DNA of 64,000 bases from Microbacterium sp. (GCA_019510305.1 JAEKKN010000030.1:1-64000); one strand, 5' to 3'. Counted from the stretch's first letter, positions 8,277 through 18,642 are shown. The notes: generated by a model not told the origin, from the letters alone. Numbers and translations are program-made.

Positions 8277-9188
8277 TTACTTCTTGTCCTTCGTGTCTGC
8301 TTCGACCTTCTTCAGCGACGCCACGAGGTCTTCGACGGGGATCTGCAGCGCGACGGCAGTGTTCCCGGACGACTCGAGCAGGCCCGCCTGCACGTCCTCG
8401 TTGGTCTGGAAGATCTCGACGAGCTTCTGGTAGGTCTTGTTGTCGGCGTCCTCGGCCCGCGCCGCGAAGATGTTCACGTACGGCAGCGCGTTCGGGTCTT
8501 CAGGGTCGTCCTGCGCGATCGCGTCTTCGAACTTGAGCCCGGCGTCCTCGACGAAGTCGTTGTTGATGATCGCAGCGGCCACGTCGGGCAGCGAGGTCGG
8601 GATGAGCGCCCCCTCGAGAGCGGTGATCTTGACCTTCGACTTGTCGGTGTCGACGTCAGCGAGGTCGGAGAAGATCGTGCCGCCGCTCTTGAGCTCGACG
8701 AGACCTGCCGACTGCAGCACGAGCAGCGCCCGCGCCTGGTTCGAGGCATCGTCGGGCACGGCGACCGTTTCGCCCTCGGGGATGTCCTTCACATCGTCGT
8801 ACTTCGTCGAGTAGAGGCCGAGCGGATAGATCGCGGTGGAGCCGATCGGAACCAGGTCCTCACCGGAGGCGTCGTTGTACTCGGCGAGGTAGACGATGTG
8901 CTGGAACTGGTTGAGGTCGATCTCGCCCTCGGTGAGCGCCGGGTTCGGCTGCTCGTAGGAACCGAAGTCGACGAGTTCGACTGTGATGCCCTCGTCTGCG
9001 GCGGCCTCGACGAAGGGCGCCCACTGCGCGTCGCCCTTGCCGACGACGCCGATCTTGACGGTCTCGTTCTCGGTCGACTCGCCCGAGCCGGAGCCGGTGG
9101 ATTCGGATGCCGTCGCGCAGCCCGCGAGGGCGACGAAGAGCGGGACCGCGGCAAGCGCGGCGATGATGGACGTTGTGCGACGGGTCAT
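8277..9188 (-). CDS. metQ: Methionine-binding lipoprotein MetQ/NlpA
   Basis: A 303-aa solute-binding lipoprotein of the methionine importer. The N-terminal RR-hydrophobic signal ends in the lipobox LAGC (cysteine near residue 24), followed by a Ser/Thr/Gly-rich linker. The mature protein has the NlpA family pattern: VKIGVVGKGDAQWAPF, GEIDLNQFQHIVYL and VAVPDDASNQARAL. It is the first gene of the operon. AGAGGAA lies 9 nt before the ATG. The 123 bp upstream show no SAM-riboswitch-like fold by eye. Confidence 0.95.
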   Translation of the reverse strand: MTRRTTSIIAALAAVPLFVALAGCATASESTGSGSGESTENETVKIGVVGKGDAQWAPFVEAAADEGITVELVDFGSYEQPNPALTEGEIDLNQFQHIVYLAEYNDASGEDLVPIGSTAIYPLGLYSTKYDDVKDIPEGETVAVPDDASNQARALLVLQSAGLVELKSGGTIFSDLADVDTDKSKVKITALEGALIPTSLPDVAAAIINNDFVEDAGLKFEDAIAQDDPEDPNALPYVNIFAARAEDADNKTYQKLVEIFQTNEDVQAGLLESSGNTAVALQIPVEDLVASLKKVEADTKDKK

Positions 9189-9288
9189 GTGAAGGGTTCC
9201 TCTCTTGGGGGACTCTTCAACGGTAGGCAGGCGTCAGGCATCCGATGGAATCGAGTGTCACATGACGTCACAGCGCTCGACCCACCCT

Positions 9289-9311
9289 GGGTCCCTGAGC
9301 CTGTCGAAGGG
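9289..9311. repeat. Dispersed repeat B, intergenic copy
   Basis: The sequence reads as the reverse complement of the core CTTCGACAGGCTCAGGGACC with symmetrical CCC ends. It ends immediately before the stop codon of the antiporter gene at 9312. Related copies lie at 11997, 26957, 44271 and 46284. Confidence 0.75.
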
Positions 9312-11027
9312 TCAGTCGAATTCCTCGATGCCCTGCAGCCGCACCTGCTCGAGATCGAGGCGCGCAGAGATGCGACGGACCACCATGTCGTCGACCGCGC
9401 CCGAGCGACGAAGGCCCAGCAGCACCTCGCGCTTGCGATCGAGCAGGGCGAGCTTGAGGCGGGTGTGCTCCTCATGGCGGATGAGCGGCGAACGCTGTGC
9501 GAGGTCGACGGCCGTCGAGGTCGCGATGATCTGCAGGGAGCCGCTGCCCGCGGCATCCGAGTCGACCATCTCGAGGCCCCCTCCGTCGTAGGGGTCGGGT
9601 TCGTCGAGCATCGCGTCGAGGACGTTCGCCTCGGCGTCGACGACGGCCTGCTCCCGGGCCAGGGCTCGCGCGTTCGCGTACTCCAGCATCATGTAGCCCT
9701 CGCTGCGCACGCGGTCGAGCACCTCCTGGCCGACGCCGTGCTCGGTCGCGAGATCGTCGAGCGCGGAGAGGGCGGCACCTGAGATCGTGCGTTCTGCGAG
9801 CTCGTACTCCTCGATCTCCGCCGTGTCGGACGGCGGACTCGCCCAGCGCACGACCGCAGGCAGCAGCGGCCCCTGCACGAGAAGGCTGAGCAGGATGACT
9901 CCTGCGGTGACGACCACGATCTCGTCGCGCCCCGCTGCCCCGATTTCGACAGGCACCGACAGGGCGATCGCGAGCGACACGGCGCCGCGCATGCCCGCGA
10001 CGGTCGAGACGAGGCGCATCCGCGAGCGGAGTCCTCGCGGAGGCCGAGGCCCGGGAGCTCTCTGGAAGAGCACGTTCAACAGCTGGAAGAAGTAGCGCAC
10101 CAGGAGAAGAACGACCCACACGGCGAGAGTGGTCAGCACCAGTCGGCCGACCGCGGCCGCCGAGATCTCGTGCACGACGTACTGCACTTCGAGGCCGATC
10201 AGCACGAAGAGCGCCCCGTTGAGGAGGAAGACGCCGAACGGGAAGGCCGCCTCCGACTGCCGACGAGACGACGCGGTGGTGATGCGGGGCGACACGTAGG
10301 CGATCACGAGGCCAGCGACGACGACGGCGAGCACTCCCGAGGCGTGCATGATCTCGGCGAGCAGGAACGCGGTGAAGGGCACGAGCAGCAGGGTGACGTT
10401 GATGACGGCCGTGCGCGTCGCCTGACGAAGGAGCAGGTACGCCAGCGCGGCGATCACGGCGCCGGCCAGGACGCCGCCGACGTACGACACGAGCACGGTC
10501 CAGGTGATGCTCCACGGGGTGACGTTCCCCCCGACCGCGAGCGAGATCGCGATCGCGTAGAGCACGAGCGCTGTTCCGTCGTTGGTGAGGCTCTCGGCCT
10601 TGAGCTTCATGAACGTGCGTCGGGGCAGCAGACGGCCGAGTGCCGCCACCGCCGTCGCATCCGGGGGCGCGACCGCAGCCCCGAGGATGAGGGCGATCTC
10701 CCACGGCATCCCTAGAAGCACGCCGACGCCCGCGACCGCGAAGGCTGATGCGACCACCAGCAGCGTGCTCATCGGGAGGATGTAGCGGAAGTCCCGTCTG
10801 ATCGAACGCAGCGAGGTCGTCAGGCTCTCCCAGAACAGCATCACCGGCAGGAAGAGCAGCAGCACCGTTTCCGGAGGCAGTTGCACTTCGCGCAGCGCGG
10901 GGACGAATCCGAGGAGCAGGCCGAACACCACGAGAACCAGCGGCAGAGCGAGCCGGATGCGTGGCGCGAGCAGCGTGCCTGCGAGGATCGTGAGTCCGAG
11001 CAGGACGGTGACTTCGAGGCCTTCCAT
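9312..11027 (-). CDS. Na+/H+ antiporter, CPA1 family
   Basis: A 571-aa membrane exchanger that expels Na+ (or K+) in return for protons. There are 11-12 hydrophobic segments across residues 1-400, with the family's ion-binding segment ILGAAVAPPDATAVAALGR and the following ESLTNDGTALVLY (in CPA1 proteins the ND/D residues bind the ion). A hydrophilic cytoplasmic tail of about 160 aa follows, rich in charged helices. ATG at 11027 with AGAGGT 4 nt upstream. The 3' end abuts a dispersed repeat. It is monocistronic, between metQ and the ABC-F gene. Confidence 0.92.
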   Translation of the reverse strand: MEGLEVTVLLGLTILAGTLLAPRIRLALPLVLVVFGLLLGFVPALREVQLPPETVLLLFLPVMLFWESLTTSLRSIRRDFRYILPMSTLLVVASAFAVAGVGVLLGMPWEIALILGAAVAPPDATAVAALGRLLPRRTFMKLKAESLTNDGTALVLYAIAISLAVGGNVTPWSITWTVLVSYVGGVLAGAVIAALAYLLLRQATRTAVINVTLLLVPFTAFLLAEIMHASGVLAVVVAGLVIAYVSPRITTASSRRQSEAAFPFGVFLLNGALFVLIGLEVQYVVHEISAAAVGRLVLTTLAVWVVLLLVRYFFQLLNVLFQRAPGPRPPRGLRSRMRLVSTVAGMRGAVSLAIALSVPVEIGAAGRDEIVVVTAGVILLSLLVQGPLLPAVVRWASPPSDTAEIEEYELAERTISGAALSALDDLATEHGVGQEVLDRVRSEGYMMLEYANARALAREQAVVDAEANVLDAMLDEPDPYDGGGLEMVDSDAAGSGSLQIIATSTAVDLAQRSPLIRHEEHTRLKLALLDRKREVLLGLRRSGAVDDMVVRRISARLDLEQVRLQGIEEFD

Positions 11028-11093
11028 GTCAACCTCTCAACAGTGGTGTCTGAAGGATATTCCCCCGCAGCGTTCCCCCGCGGGCGGAGCCGG

Positions 11094-12902
<1,809 letters not shown>

Positions 12903-12908
12903 GTCATA

Positions 12909-13625
12909 TCAAGGGTACTCGCCGAACACCTCGGGCACGGATGCCGTGAACTCGTCGAAATGGCTGTACCAGACGGTGTGGGCGGCGGAGCGGATCCCGC
13001 GCATGCTCACGCCCTGCTCGGCGAAGCGGTGCTTGTCATCGTCGGTGACCCAGTTGCTCGGCTCGGCGTGCACGAGGATCGCCCCTTCCCGGGGCATCAC
13101 CATGACATCGTCTCCGCACGAGATCGACGCGCTGGTCGCCGGGTCGAAGCAGGTCGCGGCACGGGCTTCGACCTCGGCATCCTTCGCGGTGTAGAACGGG
13201 CGGGAAGAGCGAAGCCACGCGGGATCCTGCCGATTACGGCGGTCGCTCTCGTACCGCTCGATGAGCCGCGTACGGTCGTCGCCGCCCGTGAACGACAGCG
13301 CAGAGTCGACGTATACGGTCACCTCGGCGGCGAGTCCGGCGGCGGCGAGCACCGTGGCGCCATAGGAGTGGCCGATCGCGTGGAGCGGACGCTGCGGTGC
13401 TCGTGCCTCGAGGGTCGCGGTGACGGATGCTGCGGCCTTCGCCATCGTGAGATCGGGGTCGCGGGGCGAGAGGCCGTGCCCCGGGAGGTCCATGGCGAGC
13501 ACGCGGTAGCCGTGCTCGACCAGCAGAGGGATGACGCGCCACCAGCTCTCGGCGGAACCCATCAGCCCGTGCAACAGGAGCGCGGTCTTGTCGCCGTGTC
13601 CGACGTCGACGGTGTGCAGCAGCAT
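12909..13625 (-). CDS. Alpha/beta hydrolase
   Basis: A 238-aa soluble alpha/beta-hydrolase fold protein. The oxyanion-side motif is LLLHGLMGSAESWW, the nucleophile elbow GHSYGATVLAA (serine near residue 105), and a late histidine is present in the segment AHTVWYSHFDEF. The substrate is unknown. AAGGAG lies inside the end of the upstream kinase-like gene, whose stop is 4 nt before this ATG, so the two genes and the following ABC-F gene probably form one transcript. Confidence 0.85.
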   Translation of the reverse strand: MLLHTVDVGHGDKTALLLHGLMGSAESWWRVIPLLVEHGYRVLAMDLPGHGLSPRDPDLTMAKAAASVTATLEARAPQRPLHAIGHSYGATVLAAAGLAAEVTVYVDSALSFTGGDDRTRLIERYESDRRNRQDPAWLRSSRPFYTAKDAEVEARAATCFDPATSASISCGDDVMVMPREGAILVHAEPSNWVTDDDKHRFAEQGVSMRGIRSAAHTVWYSHFDEFTASVPEVFGEYP

Positions 13626-13629
13626 CCGA

Positions 13630-14412
13630 TCACTCCTTCCGCAGCGCCACGTCGACGACCCGCCGATGCCGCTCCTCGAGCTGCGCGTCCCACACCCCGA
13701 GGAGCTGGAACGTCGTGATGCGGAACGCGAGCGCCCTGATGAGGTATCGGCCGTCGCCGCCGAGCATCTCGTGCATGCGCTCGGGGGCCAATCCGTGCCA
13801 GCACGCCGCGTCGGCCACGACGATAGCGTCGGCGTATCCGGTCGGCCGCCAGTACGGCGCCCAGTCGATGATCGCCGGCGGGTGCCCCTGCGCGAACATC
13901 ACGTTGCCGAGCAGATCGCCGTGGATCATCTGCGATGCGTCCGAGACCGGGCGGAACGCCGCCGCAAGACGGCGCACCACGTCGTCGTCAGGCAGGGGCT
14001 CTTCTTCCCAGGCGATCCGGTCCGCCCTCGCCCAGGGGTCGTCGGCGAGGTCGAGGAACGAGGGGCGTGGGAGCGGGGCGAGTGCGGCGTGGAAGGCTGC
14101 TCGGGCGCGGAGCACGTCTGCGAAACGGCGTTCGTCGGCCTGGCCGGGCAGCCATTGCCAGGCTTCCCAGCCGTCGCTGGTCCATCCGCCTGATCGCGCG
14201 GGAATCGGTCTGGAGGTGCGGAGTTCGGCACTGTGACGGAGTTCGGCCAAGATCTCCGCCTTCCAGATGGTCTCAGCATCGCCAACCGAGGGTCGAAGGA
14301 TGAGAGGGCCAGAGCGCCAGGTCAGCCCTCTCCCACCGGGAAGGTTCTCGAGGTCGTTCTCGGATGCGCCGAAATCGGCGAGGGCACGACCGGAAGGCGG
14401 GGACGGCGACAT
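13630..14412 (-). CDS. Aminoglycoside-phosphotransferase-fold protein
   Basis: A 260-aa kinase-like protein. The catalytic loop is MIHGDLLGNVMF and the metal-binding segment PAIIDWAPYWRP, as in the APH family. The N-terminal lobe is short and lacks an obvious glycine-rich loop. Similar actinobacterial proteins have no known substrate (I recall a family named TIGR02569, not verified here). It is the first gene of the kinase-hydrolase-ABC-F unit and has a TAGGGT hexamer 6 nt before the ATG. There is no reason to call it an antibiotic-resistance gene. Confidence 0.75.
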   Translation of the reverse strand: MSPSPPSGRALADFGASENDLENLPGGRGLTWRSGPLILRPSVGDAETIWKAEILAELRHSAELRTSRPIPARSGGWTSDGWEAWQWLPGQADERRFADVLRARAAFHAALAPLPRPSFLDLADDPWARADRIAWEEEPLPDDDVVRRLAAAFRPVSDASQMIHGDLLGNVMFAQGHPPAIIDWAPYWRPTGYADAIVVADAACWHGLAPERMHEMLGGDGRYLIRALAFRITTFQLLGVWDAQLEERHRRVVDVALRKE

Positions 14413-14418
14413 GGAGCC

Positions 14419-14424
14419 ACCCTA
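14419..14424 (-). promoter_or_regulatory. -10 hexamer TAGGGT, leaderless promoter of the kinase-fold gene
   Basis: TAGGGT on the minus strand ends 6 nt before the ATG at 14412, so transcription should start at the start codon. No ribosome-binding site is seen. Confidence 0.55.
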
Positions 14425-14515
14425 CGCGAAGGTCGTTATCGTTCTGTGATCATCGGGGCCTGCGATCGACTCGAATCTTCGTTCGAATGTCCGTGGCACC
14501 TGGTGTATTGGACTC

Positions 14516-16006
14516 ATGGACGCGATGATCGACGCAACCGACTCCCAGATGGCGACTCTCGCCGATCTGGTCGAGTCGCTCGCCGCGGCCGACGCGACCG
14601 TGAACGCCATGATGGCGGCGCGTGACGGCCTGCTCGCCCTGGCGGGGCGGATGGCCGTCGACATCGCGAAGCAGGGCGACCACTCCGACGGCGGCGACAT
14701 GACGATGCGCACGGTGGCTGCCGAGATCGGGCAGCGGCTGCGGGTCAGCGACCGCACGGTGGAGCGGCGGATCGCCGAGGCCTCCTGCCTGGTCGACGGC
14801 TTTCCTACTGTGTGGGCGGCGCAGGGCGCCGGTCGCATCGCCGCGGCGCACGCGCATGTGATCATCGAGACGGGTACGCAGCTGATCGATGCCGTTCAGC
14901 GCGACGCCTACGCGGCCGCCGTGCTGCCGCTGGCCGAGGTCGAGTCCCCGAACAGGCTGCGCCCGCTCGCGCGACGCATCGCCGAACGGTTCCAGGAGCT
15001 CCCGGTCGATGATCGCCACCGCCACGCGCGATCGCAGCGGCGAGTGTGGGCCCGCGATCAGGACGACGCGATGGCAGACCTCACCCTGCACGGACCTGCC
15101 GTGCTCGTGCACGCGATGATGGATCGGCTGTCGCAGATGGCCCACGAGATCCGCTCTGAGAACCTGCGTGCGGCGAAAGAGGCGCGGGTGATCGGCGGCG
15201 ATTTCACACCCGACGCTCGCTCGGTCGACGAGATCCGCGCCGACCTGCTCGCTGATCTCGTGCTCACCGGCTCGCCTGCGGGTCACGACATCGCAGACGG
15301 GTTGCTCGGCGAGATCCGTGGACGGATCGAGATCACCGTGCCCGTGATGACTCTGATGGGTCAGGATCTCGGAGCGAATGCCGGTCACAGAGATTCCCCG
15401 CCGTCGAGCAAGCGCAGCGAGACGAAACGCGCTACCGCTGGCACCCCTGATATCGACGCTCGGTCGTTGAGCGAGGAGCGCAGCGACGAGACGAAACGCC
15501 CCACGATCGACGGTCTTCCGCCCGCGATCCTCGACGGCGCGGTTCCGATCGACGCGCGCACGGCACGCCTCCTCGCCGGAACCACGACCGGCTGGGACCG
15601 GGTTCTCACGCACCCTGTCACCGGTGCCGTGCTCGCCGCCGACCGATACCGGCCGCCGGAACAGCTCAAGCGTCACCTTCGAGCCCGCGACCAACGATGC
15701 CGGTTCCCCACGTGCGGGCTCGCCGCCCGCAAATGCGATCTCGATCACAATGACGCCGCCTCCACGGGCGGATCCACCAGCGAAGGAAATCTGAGCGCGT
15801 TCTGCCGGCGACATCACACCTTGAAACACGCCTCTCCTTGGCATGTGAAACACCAGGCGGGCGGGCTGCTCGAATGGAGGAGTCCGACTGGCCGGACGTA
15901 CCTCGACACTCCCCCGCCACCGAACACCGTCGTGTTCACTTCGGAGACGTCCGAGCCGTGCGATTCCGTCGAGATCTTCGTCGACCGTGTGCGAGCGCCG
16001 TTCTGA
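14516..16006 (+). CDS. DUF222 / 13E12-repeat protein with C-terminal HNH endonuclease domain
   Basis: A 496-aa protein of the actinobacterial 13E12 family. Residues 1-330 are the helical DUF222 region. The C-terminus holds an HNH nuclease: CRFPTCGLAARKCDLDHNDAASTGG followed by NLSAFCRRHHTLKH, with the Cys pairs and His that would bind zinc and metal. The biological role is unknown; these genes occur in many dispersed copies in actinobacteria. Between the two domains, repeat A is inserted twice in frame (SSKRSETKR and RSLSEERSDETKR), making a low-complexity linker. Weak TGTATT 6 nt before the ATG. Confidence 0.88.
   Translation: MDAMIDATDSQMATLADLVESLAAADATVNAMMAARDGLLALAGRMAVDIAKQGDHSDGGDMTMRTVAAEIGQRLRVSDRTVERRIAEASCLVDGFPTVWAAQGAGRIAAAHAHVIIETGTQLIDAVQRDAYAAAVLPLAEVESPNRLRPLARRIAERFQELPVDDRHRHARSQRRVWARDQDDAMADLTLHGPAVLVHAMMDRLSQMAHEIRSENLRAAKEARVIGGDFTPDARSVDEIRADLLADLVLTGSPAGHDIADGLLGEIRGRIEITVPVMTLMGQDLGANAGHRDSPPSSKRSETKRATAGTPDIDARSLSEERSDETKRPTIDGLPPAILDGAVPIDARTARLLAGTTTGWDRVLTHPVTGAVLAADRYRPPEQLKRHLRARDQRCRFPTCGLAARKCDLDHNDAASTGGSTSEGNLSAFCRRHHTLKHASPWHVKHQAGGLLEWRSPTGRTYLDTPPPPNTVVFTSETSEPCDSVEIFVDRVRAPF
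15401..15430. repeat. Dispersed repeat A, copy 1 inside the HNH gene
   Basis: A variant of the repeat beginning GGTCGTTGAGCGAGC and ending GCGAGACGAAACGC; here the first part reads CCGTCGAGCAAGC. It is translated in frame as SSKRSETKR. Confidence 0.75.
15461..15499. repeat. Dispersed repeat A, copy 2 inside the HNH gene
   Basis: A full copy starting CGGTCGTTGAGCGAG and ending GAGACGAAACGC, with two 3-nt expansions that keep the frame; translated as RSLSEERSDETKR. Confidence 0.8.
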
Positions 16007-16013
16007 GACGACC

Positions 16014-16022
16014 TGTGGATAA
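16014..16022. other. Perfect DnaA-box-like 9-mer (TGTGGATAA)
   Basis: The complement, TTATCCACA, equals the E. coli DnaA-box consensus. It is the only such site I saw, so it is not an origin; it may be chance or a 13E12-associated flank. Confidence 0.35.
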
Positions 16023-16032
16023 CTTTCCCGCT

Positions 16033-16066
16033 GTCACCCCGATCCGGGTTACCGTTTCGGGGTGAC
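16033..16066 (+). promoter_or_regulatory. Hairpin spanning the lipoprotein start codon
   Basis: GTCACCCCGA and TCGGGGTGAC form a perfect 10-bp stem with a 14-nt loop; the GTG start at 16062 lies in the 3' arm. The -10 TACCGT (16050-16055) lies mostly in the loop, so the palindrome would be a DNA operator or chance rather than an mRNA fold if the message is leaderless. Confidence 0.45.
16050..16055 (+). promoter_or_regulatory. -10 hexamer TACCGT, leaderless promoter of the lipoprotein gene
   Basis: TACCGT ends 6 nt before the GTG at 16062, which fits a message that starts at its start codon. Confidence 0.5.
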
Positions 16067-16595
16067 ATCGCACAGGACCGCATCCCACGCCCTCGCCGGA
16101 ATCGGCGCTGCACTGCTGATGGTCGCGGTCCTGTCAGGGTGCACGCCAGAGCCAGAACCCACTCCGACACCCACTGCGGCCTTCGCCAGCGAGGAGGAAG
16201 CCTTCGCGGCGGCGGAAGAGGTCTATCGGGAGTACAACTCAGCCGCAGACAGATCCGATGCCGACACCGAGCGTTTCCTCACGGGGCCTGCACTCGACGA
16301 GTACCTTGAGGGTGCCGAGTACTTGGATGCGAATGGCCTCACGCTTGGAGGCGAAACCGTCGTCGTGAGCTTTACTGGCGACTCAGTTGACGCGGCTGGC
16401 AAAGTGGGCCGAGTAACAGCAACTGCGTGCATTGATCTCAGCAAATCGACGGTGATCAATTCGTCGGGTGTAAACGTCACCCCGCCAGATCGAGCACCGG
16501 CGTGGCGATTCACCCTCACTTTCGTTGGCGATCAGAGCGGGCTTCTCATAGAAAAGTCGTTGGGCGAGGAGGATCCGACATGCGCGCAGGCGTAG
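16062..16595 (+). CDS. Hypothetical lipoprotein
   Basis: A 177-aa exported lipoprotein of unknown function. The signal peptide (residues 1-25) ends in the lipobox VLSGC, followed by a Pro/Glu/Thr-rich tether of about 12 residues. The mature domain of about 130 aa starts with a long acidic/alanine helix (SEEEAFAAAEEVYREYNSAAD) and continues as beta strands, resembling small actinobacterial lipoproteins with a cystatin/NTF2-like layout, but I do not recognise the family. Its 3' end overlaps the next secreted-protein gene by 16 bp in another frame, so the two are made together. Confidence 0.75.
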   Translation: MTSHRTASHALAGIGAALLMVAVLSGCTPEPEPTPTPTAAFASEEEAFAAAEEVYREYNSAADRSDADTERFLTGPALDEYLEGAEYLDANGLTLGGETVVVSFTGDSVDAAGKVGRVTATACIDLSKSTVINSSGVNVTPPDRAPAWRFTLTFVGDQSGLLIEKSLGEEDPTCAQA

Positions 16596-17374
16596 TGATC
16601 GTCGCGATGCTGGTCGCCGCCTCGAGCCTTCCTGCGTCGCCCGCGATGGCGTCCGGCGGGGCAACCTGCTCCGATATCCAAATCAAGACGAACAACTGTC
16701 CACCGCAGGTCACCAATAACGGTACGTGGACTGAGATCGTGGGTGAATGGGAGGTGCCCGGCACCGACTCCACAGACGGCACATCCGATCCAGACACCAA
16801 AACCTTCACGCCCGTCGAGAAGTGCAACATCACGACCACGACCATCGAGTTCTGTCCGGTGGCGCCGACGGTCAACGGCGTCGGAGAGATCCCCGAAGTC
16901 ACGCTCACAGACCTCGAGCAGTTCGCCCCAGCTCCCGCGACCCTTTCCGCGGAACCCTCCAACGCCGGGATCGCGGACATGCCCACGAACTTCCTCGGCG
17001 CGGCATCCGTGCACACGCAGACCGGGAGTCTGTTCGGCTTCCCGGTCACCGTCCGCTTCACCCCGGTCGGCTACGACTACACCTACGGCGACGGCACGAA
17101 CGCTACCGTCACGACAGGTGGTCGCACGTGGGATGACCTCGGTCAGGCGCAGTTCACCCCCACCCCGACCAGTCACACCTACACCGAGCGCGGCACGTAC
17201 AACGCCGGTCTCAGCATCCGCTACTCGGCCGAGGTCGACCTCGGCCGCGGTTGGTACCCGATCGCCGGACAACTGACGATTCCGACCGCACCCCAGCAGA
17301 TCCAGATCTTCGAGGCTCACACGGCCCTCGTCGCCCACACCTGCACCGAGAAGCCCACCGCCCCCGGCTGCTGA
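16580..17374 (+). CDS. Secreted protein with PKD-like beta domain, unknown function
   Basis: A 264-aa exported protein. The ATG at 16580 gives a clear signal peptide (MRAGVVIVAMLVAASSLPASPAMA) with GAGGAGG upstream inside the lipoprotein gene; a longer frame from 16502 would bury this signal. The region around residues 155-240 contains YDYTYGDGTN and TPTPTSHTYTERGTYNAGLSI, the D-G-x-x-x...H-x-Y-x-x-x-G-x-Y pattern of PKD-like domains. Four or more cysteines near both ends suggest disulfides. It probably works at the cell surface with the lipoprotein. No known family recognised. Confidence 0.75.
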   Translation: MRAGVVIVAMLVAASSLPASPAMASGGATCSDIQIKTNNCPPQVTNNGTWTEIVGEWEVPGTDSTDGTSDPDTKTFTPVEKCNITTTTIEFCPVAPTVNGVGEIPEVTLTDLEQFAPAPATLSAEPSNAGIADMPTNFLGAASVHTQTGSLFGFPVTVRFTPVGYDYTYGDGTNATVTTGGRTWDDLGQAQFTPTPTSHTYTERGTYNAGLSIRYSAEVDLGRGWYPIAGQLTIPTAPQQIQIFEAHTALVAHTCTEKPTAPGC

Positions 17375-17403
17375 CTACTGAGCGGTCTGCCCGCCTCGCA
17401 CGC

Positions 17404-17447
17404 AAAAGGGCGGGCCGCCCGAACCCGAAGGTCCGGACGGCCCGCCC
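17404..17447 (-). terminator. Intrinsic terminator between convergent units
   Basis: GGGCGGGCCG and CGGCCCGCCC form a perfect 10-bp stem with a 20-nt loop. On the minus strand it is followed by TTTT, so it ends the sugar-transport operon; it may also stop transcripts arriving from the secreted-protein gene. Confidence 0.75.
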
Positions 17448-17463
17448 GCGATGTCAGAACCGC

Positions 17464-18582
17464 TTACTGGTACGACTTCACGATCTCGAGCAGGCTCGGA
17501 ACGTTCGCGTACGCCTCAGCGGCGTTCTCCTTGGTCACGATGACCGGGTCGAGCAGGTAGGCCGGAACGACCTTCACGCCGTTGTCGTACGACTCGGTGT
17601 CGTTGACGTCGACCTTGTCGCCCTTCTGCAGCTGCTGGACCATCTTGATCGACTGCTCCACGAGCAGCGTGGTGTCCTTGTTGATCGTGGAGTACTGCAC
17701 GCCCTCCATGATCGACTTGACCGACTCGACCTCGGAGTCCTGACCGGTGAAGACCGGAGCCGGCTTGCCGGCACCCGTGACCGAGGTGATGATGGCGCGA
17801 GCCAGCGTGTCGTTCGGCGACAGGACGCCGTCGAGCGTCTCGGAACCGTACGACGCGGTCAGCAGCGAGTCCATACGACGCTGAGCGTTCTCAGCCTTCC
17901 AGCCCTCGGTCGCGGTCTGCGCGATCTCAGTCTGGCCGGAGACGACCTTCAGCGTGCCGTCGTCGATCTTCGGCTGCAGCACGCTCATGGCACCGTCGAA
18001 GAAGACCTTCGAGTTGGCGTCATCGGGCGAACCGGAGAACAGCTCGATGTTGTAGGGCGCCGCGTGGCCGGCGCGCGCCTCGAGGCCGTCGAGCAGAGCG
18101 TTGCCCTGCAGTTCACCGACCTTGAAGTTGTCGAACGCGACGTAGTAGTCGACGGCCTCCGTGTTCTCGATCAGACGGTCGTACGCGATGACCGTGACGC
18201 CGGCGTCGCGAGCGGCCTCGACCTGGGTCGCGAGCTGCTTGCCGTCCTTCGCGCCGATGATGATGACCTTCGCGCCACCCGTCACCATGGCCTGGATCTG
18301 GTTCTGCTGCTCGGCGACCGTGTTCGACGCGGGAGCGTACTGGACGTCGGCCTTGAAGCCAGCCTTCTCCAGACCGTCGGTGAACAGCTGACCGGCCAGG
18401 ACCCAGTTCTCACTGGTCTTGTCGGGAAGCGCGACGCCGATCGTGGCATCCGCAGCGAAGCCCTTCGTGGCCGCCGTTTCCGTGCCGCCGTCGGTGCCGC
18501 CGCCGCGCTCCGAAGAGCAACCGGTGAGGGTGAAGGCTGCCGCTGCGACAAGCGCTGTCGCTGTGACGATGATCTTCTTCAT
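17464..18582 (-). CDS. chvE: Sugar ABC transporter substrate-binding lipoprotein (ChvE-like)
   Basis: A 372-aa binding protein of the periplasmic-binding-protein I fold for monosaccharides. The signal ends in the lipobox LTGC near residue 22. Landmarks: TIGVALPDKTSENW, KVIIIGAKDGKQLA and VTVIAYDRLIENTEAVDYYVAFDNFKVG, which match the ChvE/multiple-monosaccharide group. The exact sugar is not deducible. The ATG at 18582 has an AGAGAAAGAG purine stretch upstream. It is the last gene of its operon, whereas related operons usually put the binding protein first. Confidence 0.92.
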   Translation of the reverse strand: MKKIIVTATALVAAAAFTLTGCSSERGGGTDGGTETAATKGFAADATIGVALPDKTSENWVLAGQLFTDGLEKAGFKADVQYAPASNTVAEQQNQIQAMVTGGAKVIIIGAKDGKQLATQVEAARDAGVTVIAYDRLIENTEAVDYYVAFDNFKVGELQGNALLDGLEARAGHAAPYNIELFSGSPDDANSKVFFDGAMSVLQPKIDDGTLKVVSGQTEIAQTATEGWKAENAQRRMDSLLTASYGSETLDGVLSPNDTLARAIITSVTGAGKPAPVFTGQDSEVESVKSIMEGVQYSTINKDTTLLVEQSIKMVQQLQKGDKVDVNDTESYDNGVKVVPAYLLDPVIVTKENAAEAYANVPSLLEIVKSYQ

Positions 18583-18642
18583 GCGATCTCTTTCTCTGGT
18601 GAGGGACAGATTCTCTGCGCGAGCCATGCGCGGGGAATCCGC

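Noticed and set aside
9189..9288. SAM riboswitch upstream of metQ
   Set aside because: The sequence is too short and lacks the conserved SAM-I/SAM-IV helices by eye; a covariance-model search (Infernal) would settle it.
7263..9782. Long plus-strand open frames over metN, metQ and the antiporter
   Set aside because: High-GC shadow frames of secure genes on the other strand; composition is Arg/Asp/Val-rich and no motifs are seen. The same holds for long antisense frames at 10.9-13.7, 17.2-20.0, 29.5-32.1 and 35.3-37.2 kb.
13630..14412. Aminoglycoside-resistance gene
   Set aside because: Only the APH fold is visible; the N-lobe is short and context is not a resistance cassette.
16014..16022. 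Replication origin
   Set aside because: A single DnaA-box-like 9-mer with no AT-rich region and no dnaA/dnaN neighbours.
16502..17374. Longer start at 16502 for the secreted protein
   Set aside because: It removes the clear signal peptide at 16580, and lies inside the lipoprotein gene.
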